From Sphingobacterium nematocida (GTDB taxonomy: Bacteria > Bacteroidota > Bacteroidia > Sphingobacteriales > Sphingobacteriaceae): 64,000 nucleotides of DNA. The stretch is from positions 1 to 64,000 of the forward strand of contig NZ_FUZF01000014.1 of the NCBI RefSeq assembly GCF_900168125.1. Direction: 5' to 3'. A program made the position numbers and the translations under genes. Shown piece after piece: positions 33,042-42,331 of this stretch. A model generated the notes under the pieces. That model was given only the letters and a program-made list of their open reading frames with translations, was not told where the DNA came from and did no database searches. Within the stretch, counting starts at the first letter, position 1, and every line of letters starts with the position of its first letter.

Positions 33042-34151
33042 ATGTCAGTGTACGATTCCGAGGAAGTGGAGAGTGTAGCAAGTAATTTTGAATTAAATAG
33101 TAAGGTTGTTAGTATAGAGCGTTTTGGGTCTGGGCATATCAATGATACTTTTAGACTTAAGATGGAAGATGAAAAAACTTCCTATTTACTGCAACGGATT
33201 AACCATAATATCTTTCCCAATGTGGAGGGGTTGATGCACAATATTGACCTAGTCACTACGCATCTTAAATCTGTTCTGAAAGGAGAGGTAGTTGATGTTG
33301 ATAAATGTACACTGACCATTATCCCTACGAAAGCAGGAGCAAAGTATCTTCAAGATGCTAATGGTGAATACTGGAGGGTTTTCATTCTATTGGAAGGGAC
33401 CAAAAGTTATGACATTGTGGAGACTGCCCGTCAGGCTTTTTCTGGGGGATTGGCGTTTGGAAGATTTCAAAAGCAACTCTCTACATTGGATGCAACTAAA
33501 TTGGTTGAAATATTGCCCAATTTTCATAATATTGACTTTCGTCTGTCTAACTTAAGAAAAGCGATAACGGAAAACAAAGCAGGTCGTCTAGATGAAGTTA
33601 AAGAGATTCTGGATTATATCTTTGAGCGTGAAGAACGCATGCGTCGAATTATCATGATGGGCAAAAATAATGAATTGCCAGTGCGTATCACGCATAATGA
33701 TACCAAATTTAATAATGTATTGTTGGATCAGGATGATAACGTACAATGTGTTATTGATTTGGATACAGTAATGCCAGGGTATATCGCTTATGATTTTGGA
33801 GACGCTATTCGTACCATTATAAATTCTGCCGCAGAAGATGAAAAAGATCTGAGTAAGGTGGTTTTAAATGTGCCTTTATTTCAGGCTTATACGGATGGAT
33901 ATTTCAGCGAGGCCAAGGACTTTTTGACAGAAAAGGAAATCGAGTCACTGTGGTATGGTGTTTTGTTGTTGCCTTATATGCAGGCTGTTCGGTTTTTAAC
34001 CGATTACATCGATGGTGATCTTTATTATAAGACACATTATGCAGATCATAATTTGGTCAGAACGAATACGCAGTTGAAATTGGTGAAAGAATTGGAAGCT
34101 TGCGAGGAGGAGCTGAAGGAAATCTTAAGTCAGAGCTTAATCAATCAATAA
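33042..34151 (+). CDS. Phosphotransferase-family kinase, NahK-like
   Basis: The 369-residue soluble protein belongs to the aminoglycoside phosphotransferase/choline kinase-like fold: FGSGHINDTFRLK (glycine-rich loop), YLLQRINHNIFPNVEGLM (ATP lysine region and segment typical of the NahK group), HNDTKFNNVLLD (catalytic loop) and VIDLDTVMPGYIAYDFGDAI (metal-binding). NahK phosphorylates N-acetylhexosamines at C1. In Bacteroidetes such genes are common near sugar-uptake loci, but no such locus is adjacent. The substrate is therefore open; a LacI-type operator-like site upstream fits a sugar role. Confidence 0.72.
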   Translation: MSVYDSEEVESVASNFELNSKVVSIERFGSGHINDTFRLKMEDEKTSYLLQRINHNIFPNVEGLMHNIDLVTTHLKSVLKGEVVDVDKCTLTIIPTKAGAKYLQDANGEYWRVFILLEGTKSYDIVETARQAFSGGLAFGRFQKQLSTLDATKLVEILPNFHNIDFRLSNLRKAITENKAGRLDEVKEILDYIFEREERMRRIIMMGKNNELPVRITHNDTKFNNVLLDQDDNVQCVIDLDTVMPGYIAYDFGDAIRTIINSAAEDEKDLSKVVLNVPLFQAYTDGYFSEAKDFLTEKEIESLWYGVLLLPYMQAVRFLTDYIDGDLYYKTHYADHNLVRTNTQLKLVKELEACEEELKEILSQSLINQ

Positions 34152-34347
34152 CATTCAAAATTGATTCGATGGTCTTATGGTTTTGTTGTAGGCATTCTAG
34201 GATATAACGGATTTTAGTTAAGTTTGGTTATTCCATACCGACTCGTTGGGACAAGATATTGACATTTGAAAATCAAAACGTTCCGTTAGCTAACGGATTA
34301 TGAGTTCCATCGAGAAAACAATTAAATGCACGAATAATTATAGACAA

Positions 34348-34974
34348 ATGAAAAAGCTCACTGTTGAAAAGATAACGGATACTATTGCCGATTTTAATAA
34401 ATTAGAAGCGGTATTCGCACAGCTTCCTTGGAATGCTATCGATCAATGCCCCTGGGAATCTGAATTTCCGAATCGTCCGCAAACTAGATTTCAAATGGCT
34501 CATTCTGAGCATTTCATTTATCTGCATTTCGACGTCGAAGAGGAGTTTGTAAAAGGCCAATATATGCGTCCGAATGAAAATGTATGGGAAGATAGCTGTG
34601 TAGAGTTTTTTCTTTCACTGGATCAAAAACAAACCTATTATAATTTTGAATTTAATGTATTGGCCACGGGTCTGATAGGGTATGGGCCGGCAGTTAAATC
34701 AGAACGTAATAGATTGTCCAATGAACAAGTTGATAGTGTCGATGCTTGTGTTCAGTTAGTGAAAAAGGATGGTGTCAAGAAATGGGAAAGTTACCTTTTA
34801 ATCCCGAAAAGGATATTTGGAGAGGTGTCTTTTTCGGGCAAAACATACCATGCTAATTTTTATAAATGTGGTGATGGATTGCCTGATCCGCACTTTATGG
34901 CCTGGAATAATATCGATAATGCTAGCCCTAATTTCCATTTACCTCAGTTCTTTGGAGAGGTTTCTTTTGCTTAG
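34348..34974 (+). CDS. CBM9-like carbohydrate-binding domain protein
   Basis: From ATG 34348 the protein has 208 residues (an in-frame ATG at 34300 is possible but adds a poorly conserved lead). The domain reads as family 9-like carbohydrate binding: FIYLHFDVEEEFVKGQYM, VWEDSCVEFFLSLDQKQTYYNFEFNVLATGLIGYG and YKCGDGLPDPHFMAWNNID, followed by the end FGEVSF. There is no signal peptide in this form, so it may act in the cytoplasm, unusual for a binding module. It follows the NahK-like gene by about 200 bp. Confidence 0.75.
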   Translation: MKKLTVEKITDTIADFNKLEAVFAQLPWNAIDQCPWESEFPNRPQTRFQMAHSEHFIYLHFDVEEEFVKGQYMRPNENVWEDSCVEFFLSLDQKQTYYNFEFNVLATGLIGYGPAVKSERNRLSNEQVDSVDACVQLVKKDGVKKWESYLLIPKRIFGEVSFSGKTYHANFYKCGDGLPDPHFMAWNNIDNASPNFHLPQFFGEVSFA

Positions 34975-35002
34975 AGCGAGCTTAAGTATAAGATTTTGAT
35001 AT

Positions 35003-35042
35003 AAACTAAATAAGGTGTCCTTTAGGACACCTTATTTAGTTT
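35003..35042. terminator. Bidirectional terminator
   Basis: AACTAAATAAGGTGTCC pairs with GGACACCTTATTTAGTT, an 18-bp perfect stem with a 4-base loop, between the CBM9-like gene and the convergent beta-lactamase-fold gene. It overlaps the stop codon of the latter (35036-35038). Flanking A/T runs allow termination in both directions. Confidence 0.8.
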
Positions 35043-35941
35043 ATGGGCTTAAAGCTCTGAAAGGGATGCTTTGGTTCAAAGTGATTCCAGATTATGCTAG
35101 AGAGTTTTCTTGTTAACTCCTCAGCTTCGTTATCATCCGTCCATCGAGCATCTTTATTATTTTTTGTTAGTATACAGAATACATAGTCCCCGCTAGGTGC
35201 ATTGACTAATATAACCTCGCCCCGCGCTTGATCTACAGAACCGGTTTTTGCAATAGCGTTGACCTCAGGAGGTAGCTGTGATAGGGATCTGCCGTTGTAA
35301 AACTGGTTCTTGAGGTATCTATACATCTTGTCCGAATGGCGGGCATCTACTACTTGTCCGTTACGGATTAAAGTGAACAGTTTGGCCATTTCCCGAGGGG
35401 TGGTCTGTCCCCAACCGTATTCTTCCCATATCTTTTCACGGCCTGGAGTTCTGGAGTTGACTTTTGTCTGCTCTAAGCCTAATTGATCCATCAATGGGTT
35501 GATCATTGCTCCGCCACCAGAAAGCTCCTGGAGCCAGATAGAGGTAACATTGTCACTGTAGGTAAGCATGAGCGAAATCATTGTAGAAAGATCCGTTTGT
35601 GCGCTGTCTTTATAAAATTGCATGAGTCCCGATCCTCCATAGGCCCTTTTGTCCGAATATTTGAACGCTTGGTTTAGTTTCAGTTCTCCCTGAGCAATCT
35701 TTTGAAATACACCCACTAAAATCGGCACTTTAACAATGCTGGCAGTCGGAAAGACCGTGTCCGCATTTATCGATACGATTTTATTGGTCTTAAGCTGATG
35801 CACGTAGATGCCAACATCCCCTTGGAAACCATTGATTTCCTTCTTTATTTTATGTTCTAGGGCACGATCGACTTTTTGTGCGTAAGCCATAGTGCAGCTT
35901 AAGCACAAAATCGAAATTATACTGCTTAATTTTAACGTCAT
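35036..35941 (-). CDS. Class A beta-lactamase-fold serine hydrolase
   Basis: The 301-residue exported protein has a signal peptide (ISILCLSCTMAYAQ) and the serine beta-lactamase core: TASIVKVP (SxxK, catalytic Ser and Lys), YSDNVTSIWL (SDN loop) and IAKTGSVDQARGE (KTG). In class A enzymes an omega-loop glutamate (ExxLN) activates the water for deacylation; at the matching place here the sequence is SRTPGREKIWEEYGWGQTTP with no ExxLN. It may be a penicillin-binding or unrelated serine hydrolase rather than a resistance enzyme. The next gene starts 9 bp upstream, indicating an operon with the genes to 38948. Confidence 0.8.
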   Translation of the reverse strand: MTLKLSSIISILCLSCTMAYAQKVDRALEHKIKKEINGFQGDVGIYVHQLKTNKIVSINADTVFPTASIVKVPILVGVFQKIAQGELKLNQAFKYSDKRAYGGSGLMQFYKDSAQTDLSTMISLMLTYSDNVTSIWLQELSGGGAMINPLMDQLGLEQTKVNSRTPGREKIWEEYGWGQTTPREMAKLFTLIRNGQVVDARHSDKMYRYLKNQFYNGRSLSQLPPEVNAIAKTGSVDQARGEVILVNAPSGDYVFCILTKNNKDARWTDDNEAEELTRKLSSIIWNHFEPKHPFQSFKPIN

Positions 35942-35950
35942 ATCAAGAAG

Positions 35951-36640
35951 TTACTTATCCGATTTAAACTTTTTGTAGGAGTCGAGGATATGTACTTTTA
36001 AATCTTCGTTAGAGGCCTTTTTGATGAAATCAACCGTAGGCCTGAAGCGTTCTCTAAAGAGTGCAATCTCATCGGGGCTCAATGGTACAGTCGAGGCTAT
36101 CAGCTGTGTCGTGAACCTGCGATCTATCTCCCTTTTCTCCCGTTCAGCTATCAGCAAGTTAAGGTTACTACGGGCCTCTTTCGCTTTTTTGCCAAATAAT
36201 CTGGATGGAGAAACGCGTAGACCTCCTCGTTGTTGACTTACATCTACGGCCTTACCTTCGTTTTGCGCTTTAGCAATTTCTGCTGCTAATCTGCTGTCTG
36301 TCATTCGACTTACCACAACTTCATCGATCAAAATTAAACTCTCATCTCGCGTCATGTATACCCGTCGGATATTATCTTCGTAATAGAATATAGTGTCTTG
36401 TTTGTATCCAGGGTTCGAAAAAATAAGATAATCATTTAGTTTTCCCCCGATTTTAAAACTCCCATCTCTATCTGATTGTACGATTTGCTGCGTTCTCAGG
36501 TTTTTTATGGTGGTATTCCAAAGAGGATTACTGCTTACCAGTTCGTAGACGAATCCCTTTATTTCCTGAGCTTGTACTGTAGACAATTGAAGTCCAATTG
36601 TCAAACATATTGCTGTTAATATTTTTTTTATCGTCTTCAT
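35951..36640 (-). CDS. Secreted carboxypeptidase-regulatory-like domain protein
   Basis: With the ATG at 36640 (an upstream ATG at 36658 overlaps the M1 gene) the product has 229 residues and a signal peptide ending STVQAQ. Residues about 30-110 form a carboxypeptidase D regulatory-like beta sandwich (EIKGFVYELVSSNPLW...SDRDGSFKIGGKLNDYLIFSNPGY; key part DRDGSFKI). The rest is helical and charged with RKEREIDRRF-like segments, of no known family. Such proteins are common in the Bacteroidetes envelope. It sits 2 bp below the M1 peptidase stop. Confidence 0.7.
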   Translation of the reverse strand: MKTIKKILTAICLTIGLQLSTVQAQEIKGFVYELVSSNPLWNTTIKNLRTQQIVQSDRDGSFKIGGKLNDYLIFSNPGYKQDTIFYYEDNIRRVYMTRDESLILIDEVVVSRMTDSRLAAEIAKAQNEGKAVDVSQQRGGLRVSPSRLFGKKAKEARSNLNLLIAEREKREIDRRFTTQLIASTVPLSPDEIALFRERFRPTVDFIKKASNEDLKVHILDSYKKFKSDK

Positions 36641-36642
36641 CT

Positions 36643-38598
36643 TTATTTTGTTGGCCATGTGTTGTTATCTGGGTTAGTGTCTGGAAAAACACTACGTGGA
36701 TCTAATTTTATTTGGGTGAGTTTTTCTGTGCTTTGGAGCTTGAACGTCCACTTGTTATTTCGTTCCCAAATTTCAACAGGTAGCTTAACAGTAATTTTTT
36801 TGCCACTTTCAGTGGTAGCTTCTAGTTCTACAGGCATCGGGAGCTTGTCTAGGTTTTCTATGGTCACGATAGCTCCTTTTGCTGGGTCAAGCTCCACATA
36901 ACGTACGTCTGTAATAGCTTGATCCATCTGCCAGTTATTCTGAAAAAGACCTCGCCAGAACCAATTTAGATTCTCACCTGTTTCATTCTCAATGGTGCGG
37001 AAGAAATCATTTGGTGAAGGATGTTTATAAGCCCAGTGTTCGATATATTTACGAAAAGCTTTGTCAAATCTGTCTTTTCCAATGATTTCGTCCCTCAACA
37101 AATGTAGGGCAAAAGCAGGTTTGTAATATACAAGGTACCCGATATTACGCTCTTTCATCGTTTGAGGGCTGTTGATCACAGGTTCCAATGAAGGATTAAA
37201 TAATGCTAAGGATAGGCTGTTCTTTTTACCGTATTTCATCGCATATTCCCCTTTGTTAAATACTTCTGTAGAGATGTCGTTGATGAATGTATTAAAGCCC
37301 TCATCCATCCAGCCATGCAGTCTTTCATTGCTGCCTACGATCATTGGAAACCAGTTGTGTCCAAATTCATGATCTGTTACACCCCATAAGTTTCCTGCTT
37401 TGGCTTTGTAACCACAAAAGGAAAGGGCTGGATATTCCATTCCTCCTACATTAGATGCAACATTTACCGCGACAGGGTATGGGTATTCAAACCATTTTTG
37501 AGAGTAATGTTCAATGGATGCTTTCGTATATTCAGTCGAACGTTCCCAAGCATTTCCACCATTACTTTCTTTGGGGTAAGCAGACATTGCAAGGGCAGAT
37601 TTTCCTGAAGGTAGTTTTATGCGGGCTGCATCTATGATAAATGCCGGCGATGATGCCCAGGCGACATCGTGTGCGTTTTTTAAATTATATTTCCATGTTA
37701 ATTCCTTTTTGTTAGGACGGGAGGATTTTTGAGTAACTTCCGCTTCGTTGCGTATCATCAAAGTGCGATCTGAAGTCTTTGCTGAGTTGTATCGTTGCAG
37801 TTGTTCTGTTGTCCAGACTTCCGATGGATTTAAGAGCTCGCCGCCTAATACAACAATATGGTTGGCTGGTGCTGTAATCTCAACATCGTAATCTCCAAAC
37901 TCTAAGTAAAATTCCCCAGGTCCTGTGTAAGGATGGGTATTCCATCCTAAAATATCATCGAATACGCATACACGGGGGTACCACTGCGCTATTGCATAAA
38001 TCTTTCCATTAGCTGTAGTCAAAATTCCGGTGCGGTCCGCGCCATATTCAGGGATAGAAAATTCAAAATCCATACTCAATGTGACAGTTCCACCTTTGGA
38101 TTTTAGAGGAGTTGCCAAGTCTACACGCATACGTGTATCGGATATTGTGTAAGAAGGTGTCTGATCCTGACCCGAGACCTTCATATTATTAATCTTATAA
38201 CCGCCTTCAAATTTATTATTCGAACTACCGTAACGACTATCAGTTAAAGGAATGGTTGCTTGTCCTCTAGACTCGTTGCTGAAGAGGTTTTGGTCCAACT
38301 GAAGCCAGATAAAGTCTAGGTCTTCGGGGCTATTGTTGGTGTATTTGATCTGTACCGATCCTGAAATTCGATCTAATTGATCATTCAGCTTTGCTTTTAT
38401 AGCGTAACTGGCTGCATTCTGCCAGTAAGCGGGACCAGGTTTGCCGCTTGCAGATCGGTATTCTGTACCGTTAGAAGTATAGAAATTAGGTCCGAAAGCT
38501 TCCGAATAATTATAAGTACTCTTTTGCTGAGCAAAGGCAGGGATCGTAAGTGATGCCAAACCTATGTAAAGTAAATATCTGAATGTTTTTCGAATCAT
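36643..38598 (-). CDS. Secreted M1-family metallopeptidase
   Basis: The 651-residue protein has a signal peptide (SLTIPAFAQQ) and an M1 aminopeptidase-like layout: N-terminal beta domain (LDQNLFSNESRG, TRMRVDLATPLKS), then the catalytic region DHEFGHNWFPMIVGSNERLHGWMDEGFNTF with HExxH and the second Glu of DEGF. The exopeptidase GxMEN motif appears as GGMEYPALSF. Thus the zinc site is complete. Its substrate range is open. It overlaps the ArsC-like gene by 1 bp upstream and lies 2 bp before the carboxypeptidase-like gene, so all are one operon. Confidence 0.92.
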   Translation of the reverse strand: MIRKTFRYLLYIGLASLTIPAFAQQKSTYNYSEAFGPNFYTSNGTEYRSASGKPGPAYWQNAASYAIKAKLNDQLDRISGSVQIKYTNNSPEDLDFIWLQLDQNLFSNESRGQATIPLTDSRYGSSNNKFEGGYKINNMKVSGQDQTPSYTISDTRMRVDLATPLKSKGGTVTLSMDFEFSIPEYGADRTGILTTANGKIYAIAQWYPRVCVFDDILGWNTHPYTGPGEFYLEFGDYDVEITAPANHIVVLGGELLNPSEVWTTEQLQRYNSAKTSDRTLMIRNEAEVTQKSSRPNKKELTWKYNLKNAHDVAWASSPAFIIDAARIKLPSGKSALAMSAYPKESNGGNAWERSTEYTKASIEHYSQKWFEYPYPVAVNVASNVGGMEYPALSFCGYKAKAGNLWGVTDHEFGHNWFPMIVGSNERLHGWMDEGFNTFINDISTEVFNKGEYAMKYGKKNSLSLALFNPSLEPVINSPQTMKERNIGYLVYYKPAFALHLLRDEIIGKDRFDKAFRKYIEHWAYKHPSPNDFFRTIENETGENLNWFWRGLFQNNWQMDQAITDVRYVELDPAKGAIVTIENLDKLPMPVELEATTESGKKITVKLPVEIWERNNKWTFKLQSTEKLTQIKLDPRSVFPDTNPDNNTWPTK

Positions 38599-38948
38599 TA
38601 TTTTGCCAGTTTTTCTTGATATATAGTTTCATCGAAACCTAATATTATGTCGTTTTTTAACTCAATAACGGGTCTTTTAATCATGCTGTTGTTGCTTAGA
38701 AGTACCTGGTTGGCCGAATCACTATCGATGACCTTAGCTTGCTCTTCCGGGCTTAACTTTTTCCAGGTTGTACCCTTTTTATTTACTAATTTTTCCCAAC
38801 CGACGCTTTTCTCCCAAGCTTCCAGTTTTTTAAGGGTAGCAGGTTCCTTTTTGTAATCGTGAAACGTATAAGCAATTTGATTTTCATTCATCCAATCCAG
38901 TGCCTTTTTTACTGTATTGCAATTTTTGATTCCGTATATGTCCAGCAT
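38598..38948 (-). CDS. ArsC/Spx-family protein (YffB-like)
   Basis: The 116-residue thioredoxin-fold protein starts MLDIYGIKNCNTVKKALDWM and continues YTFHDYKKEPAT, then MIKRPVIEL near the end. A single cysteine follows the first strand (KNCNTVKKA), so the CX2C of redox-active Spx or the full arsenate reductase site is not present; this is the YffB-like group. Function is unsettled. Its last base is shared with the start of the M1 gene (38598). It is the first gene of the 38948-35036 operon. Confidence 0.85.
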   Translation of the reverse strand: MLDIYGIKNCNTVKKALDWMNENQIAYTFHDYKKEPATLKKLEAWEKSVGWEKLVNKKGTTWKKLSPEEQAKVIDSDSANQVLLSNNSMIKRPVIELKNDIILGFDETIYQEKLAK

Positions 38949-39155
38949 GCCGTATTTTAATTGAGTTTATATTTGTTAAACTTAGATAATTTTGCTCTCA
39001 TATGCAATAGAAATCTCTTCCGTAGCAGTGCTGTCAGGTGAATGAAAGGCTATTGATTAGGTTTTCTTAGTGTATTTTTTACACTACTATTTTCATTCTC
39101 ATTTAAAACACTTAACTTTATCCAATCAAAGAAGTAAAACTAAAAGAAAAAAATC

Positions 39156-40235
39156 ATGAGCCTAAAAGATTATAAAGGTGTACTAACCGGGGACCAAGTT
39201 CAAGAATTGTTTGAAATCGCTAAGGAACATAAATTTGCACTTCCAGCTGTAAACATAATAGGTACAAATTCTATTAATGCAGTGATGGAGACAGCAAAGG
39301 CTGTGAATTCGCCGGTGATCATTCAATTATCAAATGGTGGTGCTCAGTTTTATGCAGGAAAGTCTTTAAATAATGACGGATTGAAAGCTTGTATATTGGG
39401 AGCTGTCTCAGCTGCGCAACATGTTCACTTGTTGGCAGAACATTATGGTGTTGCTGTTATTTTACATACTGACCATGCTGCAAAGAAATTGCTGCCTTGG
39501 ATTGACGGTCTTTTGGATGCAGGAGAGAAGTTTTTTGCAACAAACGGTAAGCCTTTGTTTTCTTCGCACATGTTGGATTTGTCAGAAGAACCTATCGAAG
39601 AGAATATAGAAGTGTCTAAGCGTTATTTAGAGCGTATGAAACCTCTAGGGATGACTATAGAAATTGAGTTGGGGGTGACAGGTGGAGAAGAGGATGGGGT
39701 AGATAACTCCGATGTGGATAGCTCTAAGTTATATACACAGCCAGAAGAGGTTGCTTATGCCTACGAAGAGTTGTCAAAAGTTTCTGATAAATTTACCGTA
39801 GCTGCTGCTTTTGGTAATGTGCACGGCGTTTACAAGCCTGGAAATGTGAAACTACAACCGGTTATTTTGAAGAATTCACAAGATCATATACGTGAAAAAT
39901 ACAGCTTGTCAGCAGCTAAGCCTGTTAACTTTGTATTCCACGGGGGGTCTGGATCTTCTCCAGAGGAGATTGCCGAAGCAATTTCTTACGGTGCGATCAA
40001 GATGAATATTGATACAGATATGCAATGGGCATTTTGGGATGGTGTTCGTGGTTACGAAGCAAAGAACCATGACTACTTACAGGGACAAATTGGAAGCCCT
40101 GAAGGAGCTGATTCACCAAACAAGAAATATTATGATCCACGTGTGTGGTTGCGTAAGGGAGAAGATGCTTTTGTAACCCGTTTAAAACAAGCATTTGAAG
40201 AGTTGAATGCTATTGATGTGAATAGTAAATTATAG
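39156..40235 (+). CDS. fbaA: Class II fructose-bisphosphate aldolase
   Basis: The 359-residue cytoplasmic enzyme splits fructose-1,6-bisphosphate into glyceraldehyde-3-phosphate and dihydroxyacetone phosphate. Typical class IIA features are visible: PAVNIIGTNSINAVMET, the zinc/catalytic region VILHTDHAAKKLLPWIDGLL (zinc His, catalytic Asp), IEIELGVTGGEEDGVDNS, then NVHGVYKPG (zinc His) and VFHGGSGS (third zinc His and phosphate loop), followed by GAIKMNIDTD. Length fits the E. coli FbaA. It is monocistronic, with a hairpin terminator 27 bp downstream. Confidence 0.97.
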   Translation: MSLKDYKGVLTGDQVQELFEIAKEHKFALPAVNIIGTNSINAVMETAKAVNSPVIIQLSNGGAQFYAGKSLNNDGLKACILGAVSAAQHVHLLAEHYGVAVILHTDHAAKKLLPWIDGLLDAGEKFFATNGKPLFSSHMLDLSEEPIEENIEVSKRYLERMKPLGMTIEIELGVTGGEEDGVDNSDVDSSKLYTQPEEVAYAYEELSKVSDKFTVAAAFGNVHGVYKPGNVKLQPVILKNSQDHIREKYSLSAAKPVNFVFHGGSGSSPEEIAEAISYGAIKMNIDTDMQWAFWDGVRGYEAKNHDYLQGQIGSPEGADSPNKKYYDPRVWLRKGEDAFVTRLKQAFEELNAIDVNSKL

Positions 40236-40261
40236 AGAGAATATCGCTATAGATAATTAAG

Positions 40262-40296
40262 AGAGGCTATCCTTATTAAGGGTAGCCTCTTGTTTT
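40262..40296 (+). terminator. Rho-independent terminator of fbaA
   Basis: AGAGGCTATCC pairs with GGGTAGCCTCT (one G-T pair) around TTATTAA and is followed by TGTTTTT. It lies 27 bp after the aldolase stop. Confidence 0.85.
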
Positions 40297-40406
40297 TAAG
40301 ACATGGTCCGGTCTTAGCGTAAGGATACGGTTGTTTTTGTAGAGTCTTTAAAAAGAATCATCAGAAAAAACAAGCTTTTTCAAAAAAAAAAGTCACTTAA
40401 ATACAG

Positions 40407-40414
40407 TATATTTG
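40407..40414 (+). promoter_or_regulatory. Candidate -7 element for lepA
   Basis: TATATTTG at 40407-40414 matches TAnnTTTG exactly, 30 bases ahead of the lepA ATG at 40445. No clean -33 TTTG is seen in the A-rich run upstream. Confidence 0.5.
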
Positions 40415-40444
40415 CCGTTTATAAAAAGAAGGCATAAAACCTAT

Positions 40445-42235
40445 ATGAAGCATATACGCAATTTTTGTATAATAGCACATATCGACCACGGCAAGAGTAC
40501 CTTGGCAGATAGATTATTGGAATTTACAAATACAATTTCACAACGGGAGGCGCAAGCCCAGCTGTTGGATAATATGGATTTGGAAAGGGAGAGAGGGATT
40601 ACAATCAAGAGCCATGCTATTCAGATGGACTATGTTCAAGATGGACAGCAGTACATATTTAACCTCATCGATACTCCGGGACACGTAGACTTTTCGTATG
40701 AAGTATCTCGATCCATCGCTGCGTGTGAAGGTGCTTTATTAATTGTAGATGCATCTCAAGGAATACAGGCACAAACTATTTCCAATCTGTATCTCGCTAT
40801 GGAGCATGATCTGGAGATTATTCCTGTATTGAACAAAATGGACTTGCCTGGTGCCATGCCGGAAGAGGTTAAAGATCAGATTATTGATCTTATCGGAGGT
40901 AAAAGAGAAGATATTATCCCTGCGTCAGGAAAAACAGGTCTGGGAATACCGGATATATTGCGGGCAATCGTCGAACGGGTTCCTGCGCCAGTGGGAGATC
41001 CTGATGGACCTTTGCAAGCCCTGATTTTTGATTCTGTTTTTAACTCCTTCAGAGGTATTATGGCCTACTTTAAAGTTGAGAATGGTGAAATTAGAAAAGG
41101 AGATAAAGTTAAATTTGTTGCTACTGGTAAAGAGTACTATGCAGATGAGGTAGGTACCCTGAAATTGAACCAAGTTGCTAAAGATGTGATTAAGACTGGT
41201 GATGTAGGTTATATCGTCTCTGGTATTAAAGAAGCCCGCGAAGTAAAGGTGGGGGATACAATCACCCATAAAGACCGTCCATGTCAGAGTGCAATTCAAG
41301 GGTTTGAAGAAGTGAAGCCAATGGTCTTCGCAGGTATTTACCCTGTAGACACCGAGGATTATGAAGAGTTGCGCGAATCTATGCATAGGTTGCAGTTGAA
41401 TGATGCGTCGTTGGTGTTTGAACCAGAGTCTTCTGCTGCTTTAGGATTTGGTTTCCGTTGTGGTTTCTTAGGTATGCTCCATATGGAGATTATTCAAGAG
41501 CGCTTAGAAAGAGAGTTTGATATGACAGTGATCACTACTGTTCCAAACGTGTCATACCGCGCATTCTTGAGTAAAGATAAAGAGGAGGTTGTAGTACACA
41601 ATCCATCAGATTTACCTGATCCGAGCAAATTGGACTCTATAGAAGAGCCTTATATCAAAGCTAACATCATCACGAAGGCAGAGTTTGTGGGACCTGTAAT
41701 GTCACTATGTATACAAAAGAGAGGTACGATAATGAACCAATCTTATTTGACATCAGATCGTGTAGAATTGGTTTTCGAAATGCCTATGGGAGAGATCGTA
41801 TTCGATTTTTACGATAAATTGAAGACAATTTCAAAAGGCTATGCTTCATTCGATTACCACCAGATCGGTTACCGTACTTCAGACTTGGTTAAGTTGGATA
41901 TACGTCTTAATGACGAACCTGTCGATGCTTTATCCTCGTTGATTCACAGAAGTAATGCTTATGATTTTGGTAAAAAAATCTGTGAGAAATTAAAAGAATT
42001 ATTGCCTAGACAACAGTTTGAAATCCGGATCCAAGCTTCTATTGGAGCAAAAATCATCGCTAGGGAGACGATATCAGCTTTACGTAAAGACGTAACAGCA
42101 AAATGTTATGGAGGTGATATCTCCCGTAAACGTAAGTTGTTAGAGAAACAGAAAAAAGGTAAAAAACGTATGCGTCAGGTAGGAAATGTTGAAATTCCAC
42201 AATCGGCGTTTATGGCGGTATTGAAATTGGATTAA
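40445..42235 (+). CDS. lepA: Elongation factor 4 (LepA) GTPase
   Basis: From ATG 40445 the protein has 596 residues starting [19 protein letters not shown], the LepA G1 motif; the in-frame ATG at 40412 is too far upstream of the domain. Other G motifs are [10 protein letters not shown] (G2), [11 protein letters not shown] (G3), NKMDLPGA (G4) and a G5 around PASGKTG. Domain II, III, V and the LepA-specific C-terminal domain follow, with [30 protein letters not shown] and [24 protein letters not shown] basic end. LepA back-translocates or remodels stalled ribosomes and aids 30S assembly. It is followed by folD after 96 bp. Confidence 0.97.
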   Translation: MKHIRNFCIIAHIDHGKSTLADRLLEFTNTISQREAQAQLLDNMDLERERGITIKSHAIQMDYVQDGQQYIFNLIDTPGHVDFSYEVSRSIAACEGALLIVDASQGIQAQTISNLYLAMEHDLEIIPVLNKMDLPGAMPEEVKDQIIDLIGGKREDIIPASGKTGLGIPDILRAIVERVPAPVGDPDGPLQALIFDSVFNSFRGIMAYFKVENGEIRKGDKVKFVATGKEYYADEVGTLKLNQVAKDVIKTGDVGYIVSGIKEAREVKVGDTITHKDRPCQSAIQGFEEVKPMVFAGIYPVDTEDYEELRESMHRLQLNDASLVFEPESSAALGFGFRCGFLGMLHMEIIQERLEREFDMTVITTVPNVSYRAFLSKDKEEVVVHNPSDLPDPSKLDSIEEPYIKANIITKAEFVGPVMSLCIQKRGTIMNQSYLTSDRVELVFEMPMGEIVFDFYDKLKTISKGYASFDYHQIGYRTSDLVKLDIRLNDEPVDALSSLIHRSNAYDFGKKICEKLKELLPRQQFEIRIQASIGAKIIARETISALRKDVTAKCYGGDISRKRKLLEKQKKGKKRMRQVGNVEIPQSAFMAVLKLD

Positions 42236-42299
42236 TAACTTAGTGATAAATACAAAAGAACGAAGATTAAGTGTGTTATTGTAGGAGATTCTTTCTAAA

Positions 42300-42326
42300 T
42301 ACTTAATACTAACTACTTAATACTAA
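42300..42326 (+). repeat. Tandem TACTTAATACTAA repeat before folD
   Basis: TACTTAATACTAA occurs at 42300-42312 and again at 42314-42326, directly before AATACTATG of folD. The period is 14. It lies over the ribosome-binding region, with no Shine-Dalgarno sequence present. Its role, if any, is unknown. Confidence 0.6.
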
Positions 42327-42331
42327 ATACT

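Noticed and set aside
35036..35941. Antibiotic resistance beta-lactamase
   Set aside because: The fold is right but the omega-loop glutamate motif is not seen; calling it a resistance gene is not supported.
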